Counted from the first letter of the stretch, positions 9,670 through 18,344 are shown. The stretch: 64,000 nucleotides of DNA from Actinomycetales bacterium JB111 (GCA_900163555.1 FUHX01000043.1:24925-88924); one strand, 5' to 3'. Numbers and translations are program-made. Notes: generated by a model from the letters alone, not told the origin.

Positions 9670-9777
9670 CGTCTCGGGCACAATGTGGGTGACGCGGCCG
9701 GTCGAGGCGACCCTCGCCGTCGGGGAGGTAGGACCGCTCCCCTTCCGCTCGCGCCGGACCGATCCCGGGAGGATCCC

Positions 9778-10497
9778 ATGGCCCACACGTTCAGCATCAT
9801 CAAGACCGTCACCCTGCCGGCCCCGCCTGAGCAGGTCTGGCATGCGGTGGCGACCCGCGAGGGACAGCGGGCGTGGTCGCCGGACCCGGATGCCGCGGAG
9901 GCGCCGGGGATGCAGGTCGAGCGCGAGGAGAACCGCCGCTTCGCGGTCCGGACGCCGACCGAGGCGAACGGGGCGTTCCATGCCTTCGAGTACCTCGTCC
10001 AGCCGCAGGCGGACGGCACCAGCGTGCTGCGCTTCGAGCACTCCGGGGACCTCGGGGAGGACTGGGAGGCACCGTACGACTACGAGGCCGCGACGTCGGG
10101 CGGCTGGGACATGTACCTGCACACGCTGACCCAGTACCTCACGTACTTCGCCGGCAGGCCCGCCACCCTCGTGCACGCCCAGGGGCCCGACGTCTCGTCG
10201 GCACCGGAGGCGTGGCCGCGGCTGCTCGCGGCCCTCGGTCTGAGCGCCCGGCCCGCGGTCGGCACGGAGGTGGTCCTCAGGCCCGAGGGGCTCGACGAGC
10301 TGCGCGGGGTGGTGGACTTCGAGGTGCCGGACGACATCGACTTCCTCGCGGTCCGCACGGATCTCGGCCTGTTCCGCTTCCACGGGATGGCGATCATGGG
10401 GCTCCCGGTCGCGGTCGGCCACTACATCTACGCCGACGCGGACGCCGACGCGCTCGGGGCCGCCTGGGAGGCGTGGCTGGCCGGCGTGTACGCCTAA
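9778..10497 (+). CDS. SRPBCC/START-like domain protein
   Basis: 239 residues. The first ~145 form an SRPBCC (AHSA1/polyketide-cyclase-like) fold: TVTLPAPPEQVWHAVAT at the N terminus and the GGWDMYLHTLTQYL helix at its end. The remaining ~95 residues look like a second, degenerate alpha/beta domain. Such proteins bind hydrophobic ligands, but no ligand can be inferred. The ATG at 9778 follows a GGGAGGAT ribosome site. The gene stands alone between a hairpin and a strong convergent terminator. Confidence 0.75.
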   Translation: MAHTFSIIKTVTLPAPPEQVWHAVATREGQRAWSPDPDAAEAPGMQVEREENRRFAVRTPTEANGAFHAFEYLVQPQADGTSVLRFEHSGDLGEDWEAPYDYEAATSGGWDMYLHTLTQYLTYFAGRPATLVHAQGPDVSSAPEAWPRLLAALGLSARPAVGTEVVLRPEGLDELRGVVDFEVPDDIDFLAVRTDLGLFRFHGMAIMGLPVAVGHYIYADADADALGAAWEAWLAGVYA

Positions 10498-10504
10498 GGT
10501 CCGC

Positions 10505-10549
10505 ACGACGACGGCCCGCCCGGGAGCAAGCCGGGCGGGCCGTCGTCGT
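10505..10549. terminator. Bidirectional terminator hairpin
   Basis: Perfect 19-bp stem (10505-10523 with 10531-10549) and 7-nt loop GAGCAAG between the convergent SRPBCC and RuBisCO-like genes. It lacks a T run but is well placed to stop transcription from both sides. Confidence 0.8.
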
Positions 10550-10579
10550 CCGCGGTGGACGCGGAGCAGAGTGGGCGGA

Positions 10580-11830
10580 CTACAGGACGCCCCAGCGGTC
10601 GATCGCGACCGCGAGCTCCTCGCTGTCCTTCGCCGCCTCCTTCACGGGCGTGCCTGAGACGGCGGCCTCGATCGCCGCGTGCATCGCCCGTACGCCGGCG
10701 CCCGCGCCCCCGGGGTGGCCCTGGATCGCGCCGCCGACGCCGAGGATGACCTCGGGGCCGATCTCGCTCAGGTAGCGCTCGACCGTGCCCGGGTGGACGC
10801 CGCCGCCGATGATCGGGGCGGTGGCCCTGAGTGCGAGCGACCCGGTGACGAGCGCGTTCGCGGTCTGGCGGTAGGACGCGGGGCTCATCGGGTACCCGCC
10901 GTAGGGCGTGTTGACGAGGGCGAGGTCGGCGCCGGCGAGGCGCGCGAGGGTGCCGTTCGTCAGGGCGGCCGACATGCCCGTCGTCGGGTTCTCGTAGTAC
11001 GGGGCCGAGCCGGCGAAGTGGCCGAGGATCGGCACGTCGACCGCCTCGGACAGCGCCTGCATCGAGCCGTACCCGACGTTCGCGTAGGCCACCATGAGGC
11101 CCTCGGCGCCGGCGTCGACGGCCCGGCGGGCGGTGTCGAGCATCCGGTCGGGACGGTCGGTGATGTTGACGAAGTACAGCGCGCGCCGCCCCGTCTCCTG
11201 GGCAGCCCGGTCGACGGCGTCGCGGTAGGCGCGCACGCGGTCCACCACCGGGGAGAAGGACGTGTTGCCGAGGAGCTCGTCGTCCTTGATGAGGTCCACC
11301 CCGCCGAGAGCCGTCTGGTAGACGATCTCGGCGCCCGCCTCCGGCGTCAGGCCCGTGCAGGGCTTGACCATGTTGAGCAGCAGCGGCCGGTCGGTCACGC
11401 CGACGAGCTCGCGCAGTCCGGCGGCGCCGAAACGGGGTCCCGCGAACTGCTCCACGAGGGGGTCGGGCAGCGTGAGCTTCACGAGCTTCGCCTGGACGGA
11501 CGTCGACGCGTCGTTCCCGATGACCGTGGTCAACAGCTGCGGGATCGAGTCGCCGACGTTGACGGCGGGGATCGCGATCGTCGCGAGGTACCAGGTGGCC
11601 GGGGCGTCGTCGACGAGGTCGGAGCCCGGGATCGGCTGGACGTCCACGACGCGGGCCTCGTGCCCCGCGCGCAGCTCGTCGGTGAGACCCGGCACCGGCA
11701 GCCACGTGCCGGTGGACTGGCCGACGGCGAACTTGCGCACGATCTCGTGGGCGTCCGCGCCCGCGCCGATCTGCAGCACGTAGGAGGCGAGGATGGCGTC
11801 GTCGGTGGGAAGTGCCGGAGGTGTGCTCAC
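10580..11830 (-). CDS. RuBisCO-like protein (form IV; OiaX/OiaT-like candidate)
   Basis: 416 residues with the RuBisCO large-subunit fold. The carbamylation and metal site is kept: MVKPCTGL followed by GGVDLIKDDELLGN gives the K-x-D-E set. The loop-6 lysine of true RuBisCO is missing (the region reads IIGGGVHPGTVERYL), and the catalytic-His segment reads GHFAGSAPYYENP. It is therefore not a carboxylase. Characterised relatives act on 3-oxo-isoapionate 4-phosphate (decarboxylase OiaX, transcarboxylase/hydrolase OiaT), or as enolases and isomerases in methionine salvage. A neighbouring TIM homologue, tetrulose-type kinase and CbbY-like phosphatase favour a C4/C5 sugar-phosphate role (inference). 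GTG start follows GAAGGAG by nine bases. Confidence 0.88.
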   Translation of the reverse strand: MSTPPALPTDDAILASYVLQIGAGADAHEIVRKFAVGQSTGTWLPVPGLTDELRAGHEARVVDVQPIPGSDLVDDAPATWYLATIAIPAVNVGDSIPQLLTTVIGNDASTSVQAKLVKLTLPDPLVEQFAGPRFGAAGLRELVGVTDRPLLLNMVKPCTGLTPEAGAEIVYQTALGGVDLIKDDELLGNTSFSPVVDRVRAYRDAVDRAAQETGRRALYFVNITDRPDRMLDTARRAVDAGAEGLMVAYANVGYGSMQALSEAVDVPILGHFAGSAPYYENPTTGMSAALTNGTLARLAGADLALVNTPYGGYPMSPASYRQTANALVTGSLALRATAPIIGGGVHPGTVERYLSEIGPEVILGVGGAIQGHPGGAGAGVRAMHAAIEAAVSGTPVKEAAKDSEELAVAIDRWGVL

Positions 11831-11887
11831 GTCGTCGTGCTCCTTCGTGGGGTGACTGCTGCGTGGGGCGGCGCGATCGCGCGCCGG

Positions 11888-11919
11888 CGGGATGCGGCCG
11901 GGCCCTCGGCCGCATCCCG
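11888..11919. terminator. Hairpin between HAD and RuBisCO-like genes
   Basis: Perfect 13-bp stem, CGGGATGCGGCCG (11888-11900) with CGGCCGCATCCCG (11907-11919), and a 6-nt loop. It lies downstream of the HAD gene and 58 bp upstream of the RuBisCO-like start, so it may terminate or attenuate read-through between them. Confidence 0.6.
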
Positions 11920-11928
11920 GGGTGCGTG

Positions 11929-12747
11929 CTAGGCGGCGCTCTCGTGGGCGTCGGCAAGCTGCTCGAGGACGACGGCGACGCCGTCCTCCTCGTTGCTCGG
12001 GGCCACGGCCTTCGCGACGGCCTTGACCGAGTCGCGGGCGTTGCCCATGGCGACCGGGACGCCGATGCGGCTGAGGAACGGGACGTCGTTGCCGCCGTCG
12101 CCCATGCCGAGGACGGACTCCGGCGCGATCGAGTACCGCTCGAGCAGGTCGCTCAGCGCGTTCCACTTGTTCGAGCCCTCGGCGACGAACTCGTAGAAGC
12201 AGTACATCGAGCGCGCGGCCTCGGGGAACTTCTCGAGAACCGTCGACCGGTGCGTGTCAAGCAGGTCCTTGGTGCCGAACAGCATGACCTTCGTGACGTC
12301 GTCGGGCAGGTTCGTCGAGTCGCCGACGAGGATGTCGGTCTCGTTGAGGTCGGTGAGCATGTCCGAAATCGGGCCGTGGTGCTCCACGTAGATGTCGTGC
12401 TCCGTCCACCACGTGACGTCCATGCCGAGCTCGTGGCCGAGGTCGACGATGCCGCGGACCATGTCGTGGTTCATCGGGCGGAGGACGACGTTCTTGTCCT
12501 CGACCGGGTCGAAGGTGATCGCCCCGTTGTTGCTCACCACGAGGTTCGTCAGGCCGATCTCGCGGGCGAGGTCCAGGACGTTGCGGCGGGCGCGGCCGGT
12601 GAGGAGGAAGACCGGGAGCCCGAGCTCGGACACGCGGCGCAGCGCGAGGATCGTCCGCTCCGGGATGACGTGGTCGTCGTGGGAGAGCGTGCCGTCGACG
12701 TCGAGCCCGACCGCTCGCACGGTCCGCAGGGTCTCAGGGGTGAGCAT
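11929..12747 (-). CDS. Cof-type HAD-IIB family phosphatase
   Basis: 272 residues. Motif I GLDVDGTLS, motif II in LLTGR, a lysine in the VTKVMLFG region and motif IV GMGDGGNDVPFL identify a HAD-superfamily hydrolase of the Cof type, which dephosphorylates sugar phosphates or pyridoxal phosphate. The cap domain carries the Trp-rich segment VTWWTEHDIYVEHHG, probably the specificity region. It is upstream of, and likely co-transcribed with, the RuBisCO-like gene, and divergent from the glycerol-kinase-like gene. Its substrate is probably an intermediate of the same pathway (inference). Confidence 0.88.
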   Translation of the reverse strand: MLTPETLRTVRAVGLDVDGTLSHDDHVIPERTILALRRVSELGLPVFLLTGRARRNVLDLAREIGLTNLVVSNNGAITFDPVEDKNVVLRPMNHDMVRGIVDLGHELGMDVTWWTEHDIYVEHHGPISDMLTDLNETDILVGDSTNLPDDVTKVMLFGTKDLLDTHRSTVLEKFPEAARSMYCFYEFVAEGSNKWNALSDLLERYSIAPESVLGMGDGGNDVPFLSRIGVPVAMGNARDSVKAVAKAVAPSNEEDGVAVVLEQLADAHESAA

Positions 12748-12900
12748 GGGGTCCCAATCTTCGCTGGACGAGCCCGATTTCTCGGCGGGCTTTCTGTCTC
12801 CGGTGCGGGATGGACGTGCACGTTCGTGCGCCCATCCGCCCGTTTCGCACGGGATCAGGTTACCCCGACGGCGACGCGCCTAGACAACCCCGGACAAGCA

Positions 12901-12930
12901 TTGACAGGTGCACCCCAGGTCACCTAGTTT
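12901..12930 (+). promoter_or_regulatory. Promoter of glycerol-kinase-like gene
   Basis: A consensus -35 TTGACA (12901-12906) is followed after 18 nt by TAGTTT (12925-12930), a fair -10. Just upstream, TAGACAA (12881-12887) and GGACAAG resemble the ATAGACAAGT core found upstream of other genes in the locus, so GntR control is possible. The coding start is 53 bp downstream. Confidence 0.5.
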
Positions 12931-12982
12931 CCGAGCGCATGGCACCCCCGTGCCGACTTCAACGGAGAGGTAAGGACTTCAC

Positions 12983-14479
12983 ATGACTAGGTACATCCTG
13001 GGTATCGACGAGGGCACCACCAGCGCCCGTGCATTCGTCATCGACGAGGACACCAACGTCGTCGGCTTCGGACAGGCGGAACTGACTCAGCACTACCCCC
13101 AGCCCGGCTGGATCGAGCACAACCCCAAGGAGATCCTGGCGACCCAGCTCGAGGTCATCCGCGCCGCCCTGCGCGACGCGAACATCCAGCCGAGCGACCT
13201 CTCCACCATCGGTCTCACCAACCAGCGCGAGACCGCGCTCGTGTGGGACAAGGAGACCGGCGAGCCGATCTACAACGCGGTCGTCTGGGCGTCCCGCCAC
13301 TCGACCCCCGTGGTGGAGAAGTGGGTGGCCGAGGGCCTCGGCGACCTCATCCAGGAGCGCACGGGCCTCATCCCGGACGCCTACTACTCGGGCTCGAAGA
13401 TCCGCTGGATCCTCGACAAGGTCCCGGGCGCGCAGGCGCGGGCCGAGGCCGGCGAGCTCCTCGCGGGCACCATCGACACGTGGCTGATCTGGAACCTCAC
13501 GGGCCGCACCCGGTTCGTCACCGAGGTCTCCAACGGCTCGCGCACGATGATGATGAACATCAACACGCTCGACTGGGACGACGAGCTCCTCGGCCACTAC
13601 GGCATCCCCCGCCGCATGCTGCCCGAGATCATCGAGTCCAACGGCGACTTCGGCTCGGTCGAGGCCACCTTCGGCTCCGACGTGCGGATCACCGGCGTCC
13701 TCGGCGACCAGCAGGCCGGGCTCTTCGGCCAGGCCGCGTACCGCAAGGGCCTGTCGAAGATGACGTACGGCACCGCCGGTGTCCTCAACATCAACTCTGG
13801 ATCCGAGGTGCAGCCGATCCCCGGCATCACCCCCTCCGTCGGCTGGAAGGTCAACGGTGAGGTCTCCTACGAGGTCGAGGGCGTCCTGTTCTCGCAGGGC
13901 AAGACGATGCAGTGGCTGCGCGACGATCTGCAGCTCATCCACGCCGCCCCGGACTCCGAGTGGTACGCCGGCCAGGTGCCGAGCACCGACGGCGTGTATC
14001 TCGTCCCGGCCTTCACCGGCCTCGCGGCCCCGCACTGGGACCCGCACGCCCGTGCCGCCATCATCGGCATGAGCAACGCAACCTCGCGCCTGCACGTGAT
14101 CCGCGCGGGCGTGGAGTCGATGGTCTACCAGACCCGCGACATGGTCGAGGCCGCCTACGACCACGGCAACGGTGTCTCGCTCGACGAGCTCCGCGTCGAC
14201 GGTGGTGCCGTGAAGAACAACCTCCTGTGCCAGCTGCAGGCGGACATCCTCGGCATCCCGGTCGTGCGTCCGAAGAACTCCGAGGCCACGATCTTCGGCG
14301 CCATGCTCCTCGCGGGCCTCGGCTCCGGGATCTACGCCAGCTTCGACGAGCTCGAGGCCAAGTGGGCCGTCGACCGCGTGTTCGAGCCCGACATGGACCG
14401 CGCGCAGGCCGACGAGATGTACGACGGCTGGCTGCGCGCCGTCGAGCTCACGAAGGGCTGGGCGAAGCCGAAGGCCTGA
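12983..14479 (+). CDS. Glycerol-kinase-like FGGY carbohydrate kinase
   Basis: 498 residues, the usual GlpK length. FGGY motifs are YILGIDEGTTSARAF (phosphate loop), TNQRETALVWDKETG, GDQQAGLFGQ (catalytic Asp) and GGAVKNNLLCQ. It departs from typical GlpK: the conserved substrate loop is WASRHST rather than WQDRRT, and the adenosine segment reads TYGTAGVLNINSG. Given its place in a locus of tetrulose-type enzymes, it may phosphorylate glycerol or a related polyol or ketose. RBS GAGAGG lies upstream of the ATG. It is divergent from the HAD gene and followed by a classical terminator. Confidence 0.88.
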   Translation: MTRYILGIDEGTTSARAFVIDEDTNVVGFGQAELTQHYPQPGWIEHNPKEILATQLEVIRAALRDANIQPSDLSTIGLTNQRETALVWDKETGEPIYNAVVWASRHSTPVVEKWVAEGLGDLIQERTGLIPDAYYSGSKIRWILDKVPGAQARAEAGELLAGTIDTWLIWNLTGRTRFVTEVSNGSRTMMMNINTLDWDDELLGHYGIPRRMLPEIIESNGDFGSVEATFGSDVRITGVLGDQQAGLFGQAAYRKGLSKMTYGTAGVLNINSGSEVQPIPGITPSVGWKVNGEVSYEVEGVLFSQGKTMQWLRDDLQLIHAAPDSEWYAGQVPSTDGVYLVPAFTGLAAPHWDPHARAAIIGMSNATSRLHVIRAGVESMVYQTRDMVEAAYDHGNGVSLDELRVDGGAVKNNLLCQLQADILGIPVVRPKNSEATIFGAMLLAGLGSGIYASFDELEAKWAVDRVFEPDMDRAQADEMYDGWLRAVELTKGWAKPKA

Positions 14480-14506
14480 GCCCTCCCGCGCCCATGACAG
14501 AGGGGT

Positions 14507-14546
14507 GGATCCCCGGCACGCACCGTGCCGGGGATCCCCCCTTTTT
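14507..14546 (+). terminator. Intrinsic terminator of the kinase gene
   Basis: Perfect 14-bp stem GGATCCCCGGCACG (14507-14520) with its complement (14524-14537), 3-nt loop, then CCCC and five Ts. This is the only clear T-tract terminator I see in the window. Confidence 0.92.
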
Positions 14547-14702
14547 CGTACCCTCCGCCTCCGCGCCACCGTCCCCGCCTCCGCCTCCGCCACCGGTTCC
14601 GTGACGTAGGAACGGAGCACGCCAGGGAGGAACGAAATGTTCCGACGTCGCGGGCCCAGTTTCTCCCTCACCGGCCCTCCCTCTCCCCCTGCCCCGGCGC
14701 GA

Positions 14703-14760
14703 CTGGTGGGACCCATCTGGCACGTTTCCGGCGCAGAGCGCGCCGATTGGGTCCCACCAG
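14703..14760. repeat. 13-bp perfect inverted repeat with nested stem
   Basis: CTGGTGGGACCCA (14703-14715) pairs perfectly with TGGGTCCCACCAG (14748-14760). The 32-nt interval contains a nested 5-bp stem, GGCGC/GCGCC. It lies in the 370-bp convergent gap between the kinase and E2 genes, which also holds the two terminators; no gene is seen there. It could be a structured RNA, a protein-binding site or a small dispersed element. Confidence 0.5.
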
Positions 14761-14801
14761 TAGGGGTTCGGGCAGGGCGGAGCGGGACAGATCCAGGAAC
14801 G

Positions 14802-14842
14802 ACGAAGCCCCCGAGCCGCTTCCGCGGCGCCGGGGGCTTCGT
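14802..14842 (-). terminator. Terminator of E1-E2 operon
   Basis: ACGAAGCCCCCG (14802-14813) pairs with CGGGGGCTTCGT (14831-14842), and GCCGC-TTCC-GCGGC nests inside. It lies just beyond the E2 stop codon. Confidence 0.75.
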
Positions 14843-14850
14843 GGATCCGA

Positions 14851-16140
14851 TCAGGCGAGGATCTGCGTGGGGTTCTCGATGATCTCGCGCAGCCGCTTGA
14901 AGAACGTCGCGGCGAGCGCGCCGTCCACCGGGCGGTGGTCGACCGACAGCGTGAGCGACACGACCGAGGCCGCACGGACCTCGCCGTCGTCGTCGATCAC
15001 GGCGACCTTGCGGGCCGCACCGACGGCGAGGATGCCGGCCTGCGGCGGGTTGAGGATGGCCGAGAACTCGTCCACCCCGAACATGCCCAGGTTCGTGACC
15101 GTGAACGACCCGCCCACGAGCTCGTCCTGCTTGAGCCCGCTGCCGCTCGCCCGCTCGGCGAAGTCCTTGATCTCCTTCGAGATCGAGGTCAGCGAGCGCT
15201 CGTCCGCGTTCCGGACGACCGGCGTGACCAGGCCCTTCTCCGAGGCGATCGCCACGGCGACGTCGGAGCGCTCGTACCGGCGCACGAAGTCGTCCGACCA
15301 CGTCACGTTCATCTCGGGCACGTCCTGCAGCGCGCGGGCCACGGCCCGCACGAAGAAGTCGTTGACCGAGACGCGCGTGGGTGCGCCCTCGTTGATCTCC
15401 TTGCGCAGCGCGAGCAGGCGGTCGACCTGCACGTCACCCTTGAGGTAGAAGTGCGGGGCCAGCTGCTTGCTCTCCTGCAGGCGCGAGGCCACGAACCGCC
15501 GGATCTTGCTGTGCGGGACGTCCTCGTAGCCCCCCGACGACGGCGCGGGCGCCGGTGAGGCGGGCACCGTCACCGGTGCGGCGGGAGCCGCCGCGGCCGG
15601 GGCCGCCGCCTGGGCGCCGCCGGCGGCGATGGCCGCCTCGACGTCCTTGCGGACGATGCGCCCGTTCGGGCCGCTGCCCGTGAGGGTGGCGATGTCGAGG
15701 TTGTTCTCGCGCGCGATCTTCCGTGCGATCGGGCTGGAGAAGATGCGTCCGCCGTGGGCGGCCGACGACGTAGCGGACTCGCTCGCCGCCGCGGGGGCGG
15801 GCGCGGCCGGCGCTGCCGGCTCAGCCGGAGCGGCGGGTGCCGGTGCCGCCGGGGCGCCCCCGAGCTGGGCGACGAGGTCGTCGCCTGCGGCGGCGTCGTC
15901 GCCCTCCTCGAGGAGCACGGCGATCGGGTCGGACACGCCGACCGTCGCCCCGTCCTCGACGAGGAGCGCGTGGACGACCGCGTCGGAGTCCACCTCGATG
16001 TCGACGACAGCCTTCTCGGTCTCGACCTCGGCGACGGCGTCGCCGGCGGAGACCGAGGCGCCCGCCTCGACGGACCACTGGCTGAGGATCGCTGTGTCCG
16101 CGTCGGCGGAGACGCTGGGCATCCGGAGGAATTTAGCCAT
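14851..16140 (-). CDS. 2-oxoacid (or acetoin) dehydrogenase complex E2 acyltransferase
   Basis: 429 residues in the classic E2 order. A lipoyl domain (1-78) has the lipoylated lysine in VETEKAVVDIE. An Ala/Pro-rich linker is followed by a peripheral-subunit-binding domain (about 132-170; SSPIARKIARE and GPNGRIVRKDVE). The C-terminal catalytic domain ends with the active-site motif DHRPVDGALAA. It transfers the acyl group from E1 to CoA. It lies 32 bp downstream of the fused E1 gene. No E3 (dihydrolipoyl dehydrogenase) is nearby, so a shared E3 is presumed. Substrate class cannot be read from E2. Confidence 0.93.
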   Translation of the reverse strand: MAKFLRMPSVSADADTAILSQWSVEAGASVSAGDAVAEVETEKAVVDIEVDSDAVVHALLVEDGATVGVSDPIAVLLEEGDDAAAGDDLVAQLGGAPAAPAPAAPAEPAAPAAPAPAAASESATSSAAHGGRIFSSPIARKIARENNLDIATLTGSGPNGRIVRKDVEAAIAAGGAQAAAPAAAAPAAPVTVPASPAPAPSSGGYEDVPHSKIRRFVASRLQESKQLAPHFYLKGDVQVDRLLALRKEINEGAPTRVSVNDFFVRAVARALQDVPEMNVTWSDDFVRRYERSDVAVAIASEKGLVTPVVRNADERSLTSISKEIKDFAERASGSGLKQDELVGGSFTVTNLGMFGVDEFSAILNPPQAGILAVGAARKVAVIDDDGEVRAASVVSLTLSVDHRPVDGALAATFFKRLREIIENPTQILA

Positions 16141-16172
16141 CTGTCATGACCTCTCTAAGTCCGTGCGATCGA

Positions 16173-18344
16173 TCAGAGGGACCGCAGGGCGGCCACGATG
16201 TCATCGGTCTTCGCAAGCGCGGCAGCCTCGAGCACGCGGGAGATGCTCGGGGACGCCTCGCCGCCGTGGACGCGCTCGATCGGCGCGTCCAGCCAGTCGA
16301 AGAACCGACGCTGGATCTCGTCGGCGAGCCAGCCGCCGTACGAGGTGCCGAGCGAACCCTGCTCGACGATGAGGACCTTGTTGGTCTTGCGGATCGACTC
16401 ACCGATCGTGTCCCAGTCGATGCTGGCCATGTCGAGCCAGCGCAGGTCGATGACCTCGCCGTCGACGCCGGCCTCCTCGACCGCCTCGAGGGCGCGGTGG
16501 ACCATCGACAGGTAGCTGATGACCGTGACGTCGGAGCCGGCGCGACGGATGGCCGCCTGGCCGACGGGCAGGCAGAAGTCGAAGTCCTCCTTCGGCGCCG
16601 TCATCGTCTCCTTGTACAGGTCGGAGTCGTGCTCGAGCACCGCGACCGGGTCCTTCAGGCGCATCGCGGCGTTGAGCAGGCCGACGTACTCCAGCGGGGA
16701 GGACGGGGCGATGATGCGCCAGCCGACGGACGTGGCGAGGATGCCCGCCGGGTCCATCGAGTGCTGCGAGCCGTAGCCGGTCTTCGTGCCGATCTTGATG
16801 CGCATGGCCATCGCCATGTCGTGGTCGCCACCGAACATGTGGCGGGCCTTGGCGATCTGGTTGAAGATCTGGTCGGCCGCGACCCAGATGAAGTCCGCGT
16901 ACATGAGCTCGACGACCGGGTAGTAGCGGCCGTCCAGGGCAACGCCGCCGCCGAGACCGGTGAACGCGGCCTCCGAGATCGGGGTGCCGAGCGTGCGGTC
17001 CGGGAAGTCCACCGCGAGGCTCTTGGTCGCGCCGCGGGATCCGCCGTTGAGCTTGTGGACGTCCTCACCGAGAACCATGATCGAGTCGTCCTCGGACATG
17101 CGGCGGTGCATCGTCTCCGCGACGACCTCGACGAACTTGCGCTCCTCGAGCTCGTCCGGCGCGAAGTCCGCGATCTCGCGGACCTTCGCGTCGCCGAGGT
17201 CCTCGGGGCCGCGGATGCCGACGTCGATGAAGCCCGGGTCCGGCCACAGCTCGGGACGGATGCGGTTGGTGCCCGGCTTGCCCTCGGGGTCCGGCTCGAC
17301 GAGCTCGGCGGCCACCTCGGCCATGACCTTCTTCGAGGTCTTGCGCAGGCCGGCGATCTCCTCGTCCGTCAGCAGGCCGCGGCGCTTCAGCTGCGCGTCC
17401 ATCTGCGCGATCGGGTCGCGGTCCTTCCAGGACTGCTCCTCGTCCTTCGTGCGGTAGCCGAAGGCGCTGCCCGGGAACGGGCCGTTCTGGTGGAAGTGAC
17501 GGTAGGTGTCGACCTCGATGACGGTCGGGCCACCACCGGAGCGCATGACCTCGAGGGCCTCCTGCATCGCCAGGTAGACGGCGACGGTGTCCATGCCGTC
17601 GACTTTCCAGGACGGGATGCCGAAGCCCGGACCACGACCGGACAGGCGGCTCTCGCCGGTGGCCTCGGTGTCCGTGGTGGACACGGCGTAGTGGTTGTTC
17701 TCGATGAAGAAGCAGACCGGGAGCTTCCAGGCGGCCGCGAGGTTCATCGTCTCGAGGACGGAACCGATGTTGACGGCGCCGTCGCCGAAGTAGGTCACCG
17801 ACACGTTGTCCGTGCCGGCGTGCTTGGCGGACCAGCCGAAGCCGGACGCGAACGGGACGGCACCGCCGACGATCGCGTTGGTGCCCATGGCACCGGCTTC
17901 CTTCCACTGCAGGTGCATCGACCCGCCGCGGCCGCGGCAGTAGCCCTGCGCGAGGCCGGCGATCTCCGCGAGGCTGCGGCGCAGCACCGTGCGGATCTCG
18001 TCCGACACGCCGCCGAGGATGTCGAAGCCGCCCGGGGCCACGTAGCCGAAGGCCTTCGCGAGGAACTGGTGGTGGCCGCGGTGCGATCCGTTGACGAAGT
18101 CTCCGCCCACGAGCGGGAAGCCCGAACCGACGGCTCCACCCTCCTGGCCGATGCTGGAGTGCGCGGGACCGTTGATGAGCTTCTGCCCGGCGAGGTCCAG
18201 CACCTCCTCCTCGAAGGCGCGGATCAGGTGAAGCTGCGTCGCCATCGCGACGAGCGTCTCCTTGTCGATCGCGTCCCAGTCCTCATCGGTCGTGGTCAGC
18301 TCAACCCAGGGGGCTGAAGCCTCGAGAGCCGTCTTCTTTGCCAT
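16173..18344 (-). CDS. Thiamine-diphosphate-dependent dehydrogenase E1, alpha-beta fusion
   Basis: 723 residues joining E1-alpha (about 1-330) and E1-beta (about 390-723) in one chain. The ThDP/Mg motif is GDGAVNIG followed by ENNHYAVST; the beta half has EAAFTGLGGGVALDG and a transketolase C-terminal domain. Fused E1 proteins occur in some branched-chain, acetoin-type and uncharacterised complexes. The start is ATG 18344 (MAKKTALEAS); an upstream in-frame ATG at 18380 lacks support. It is divergent from the GntR gene across a region holding a candidate operator, and forms an operon with E2. Whether it acts on pyruvate, acetoin or a pathway-specific 2-oxoacid is unknown. Confidence 0.9.
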   Translation of the reverse strand: MAKKTALEASAPWVELTTTDEDWDAIDKETLVAMATQLHLIRAFEEEVLDLAGQKLINGPAHSSIGQEGGAVGSGFPLVGGDFVNGSHRGHHQFLAKAFGYVAPGGFDILGGVSDEIRTVLRRSLAEIAGLAQGYCRGRGGSMHLQWKEAGAMGTNAIVGGAVPFASGFGWSAKHAGTDNVSVTYFGDGAVNIGSVLETMNLAAAWKLPVCFFIENNHYAVSTTDTEATGESRLSGRGPGFGIPSWKVDGMDTVAVYLAMQEALEVMRSGGGPTVIEVDTYRHFHQNGPFPGSAFGYRTKDEEQSWKDRDPIAQMDAQLKRRGLLTDEEIAGLRKTSKKVMAEVAAELVEPDPEGKPGTNRIRPELWPDPGFIDVGIRGPEDLGDAKVREIADFAPDELEERKFVEVVAETMHRRMSEDDSIMVLGEDVHKLNGGSRGATKSLAVDFPDRTLGTPISEAAFTGLGGGVALDGRYYPVVELMYADFIWVAADQIFNQIAKARHMFGGDHDMAMAMRIKIGTKTGYGSQHSMDPAGILATSVGWRIIAPSSPLEYVGLLNAAMRLKDPVAVLEHDSDLYKETMTAPKEDFDFCLPVGQAAIRRAGSDVTVISYLSMVHRALEAVEEAGVDGEVIDLRWLDMASIDWDTIGESIRKTNKVLIVEQGSLGTSYGGWLADEIQRRFFDWLDAPIERVHGGEASPSISRVLEAAALAKTDDIVAALRSL

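Noticed and set aside
10580..11830. True RuBisCO large subunit
   Set aside because: The loop-6 lysine and the usual catalytic-His context are missing, the protein is short, and no phosphoribulokinase or small subunit is present.
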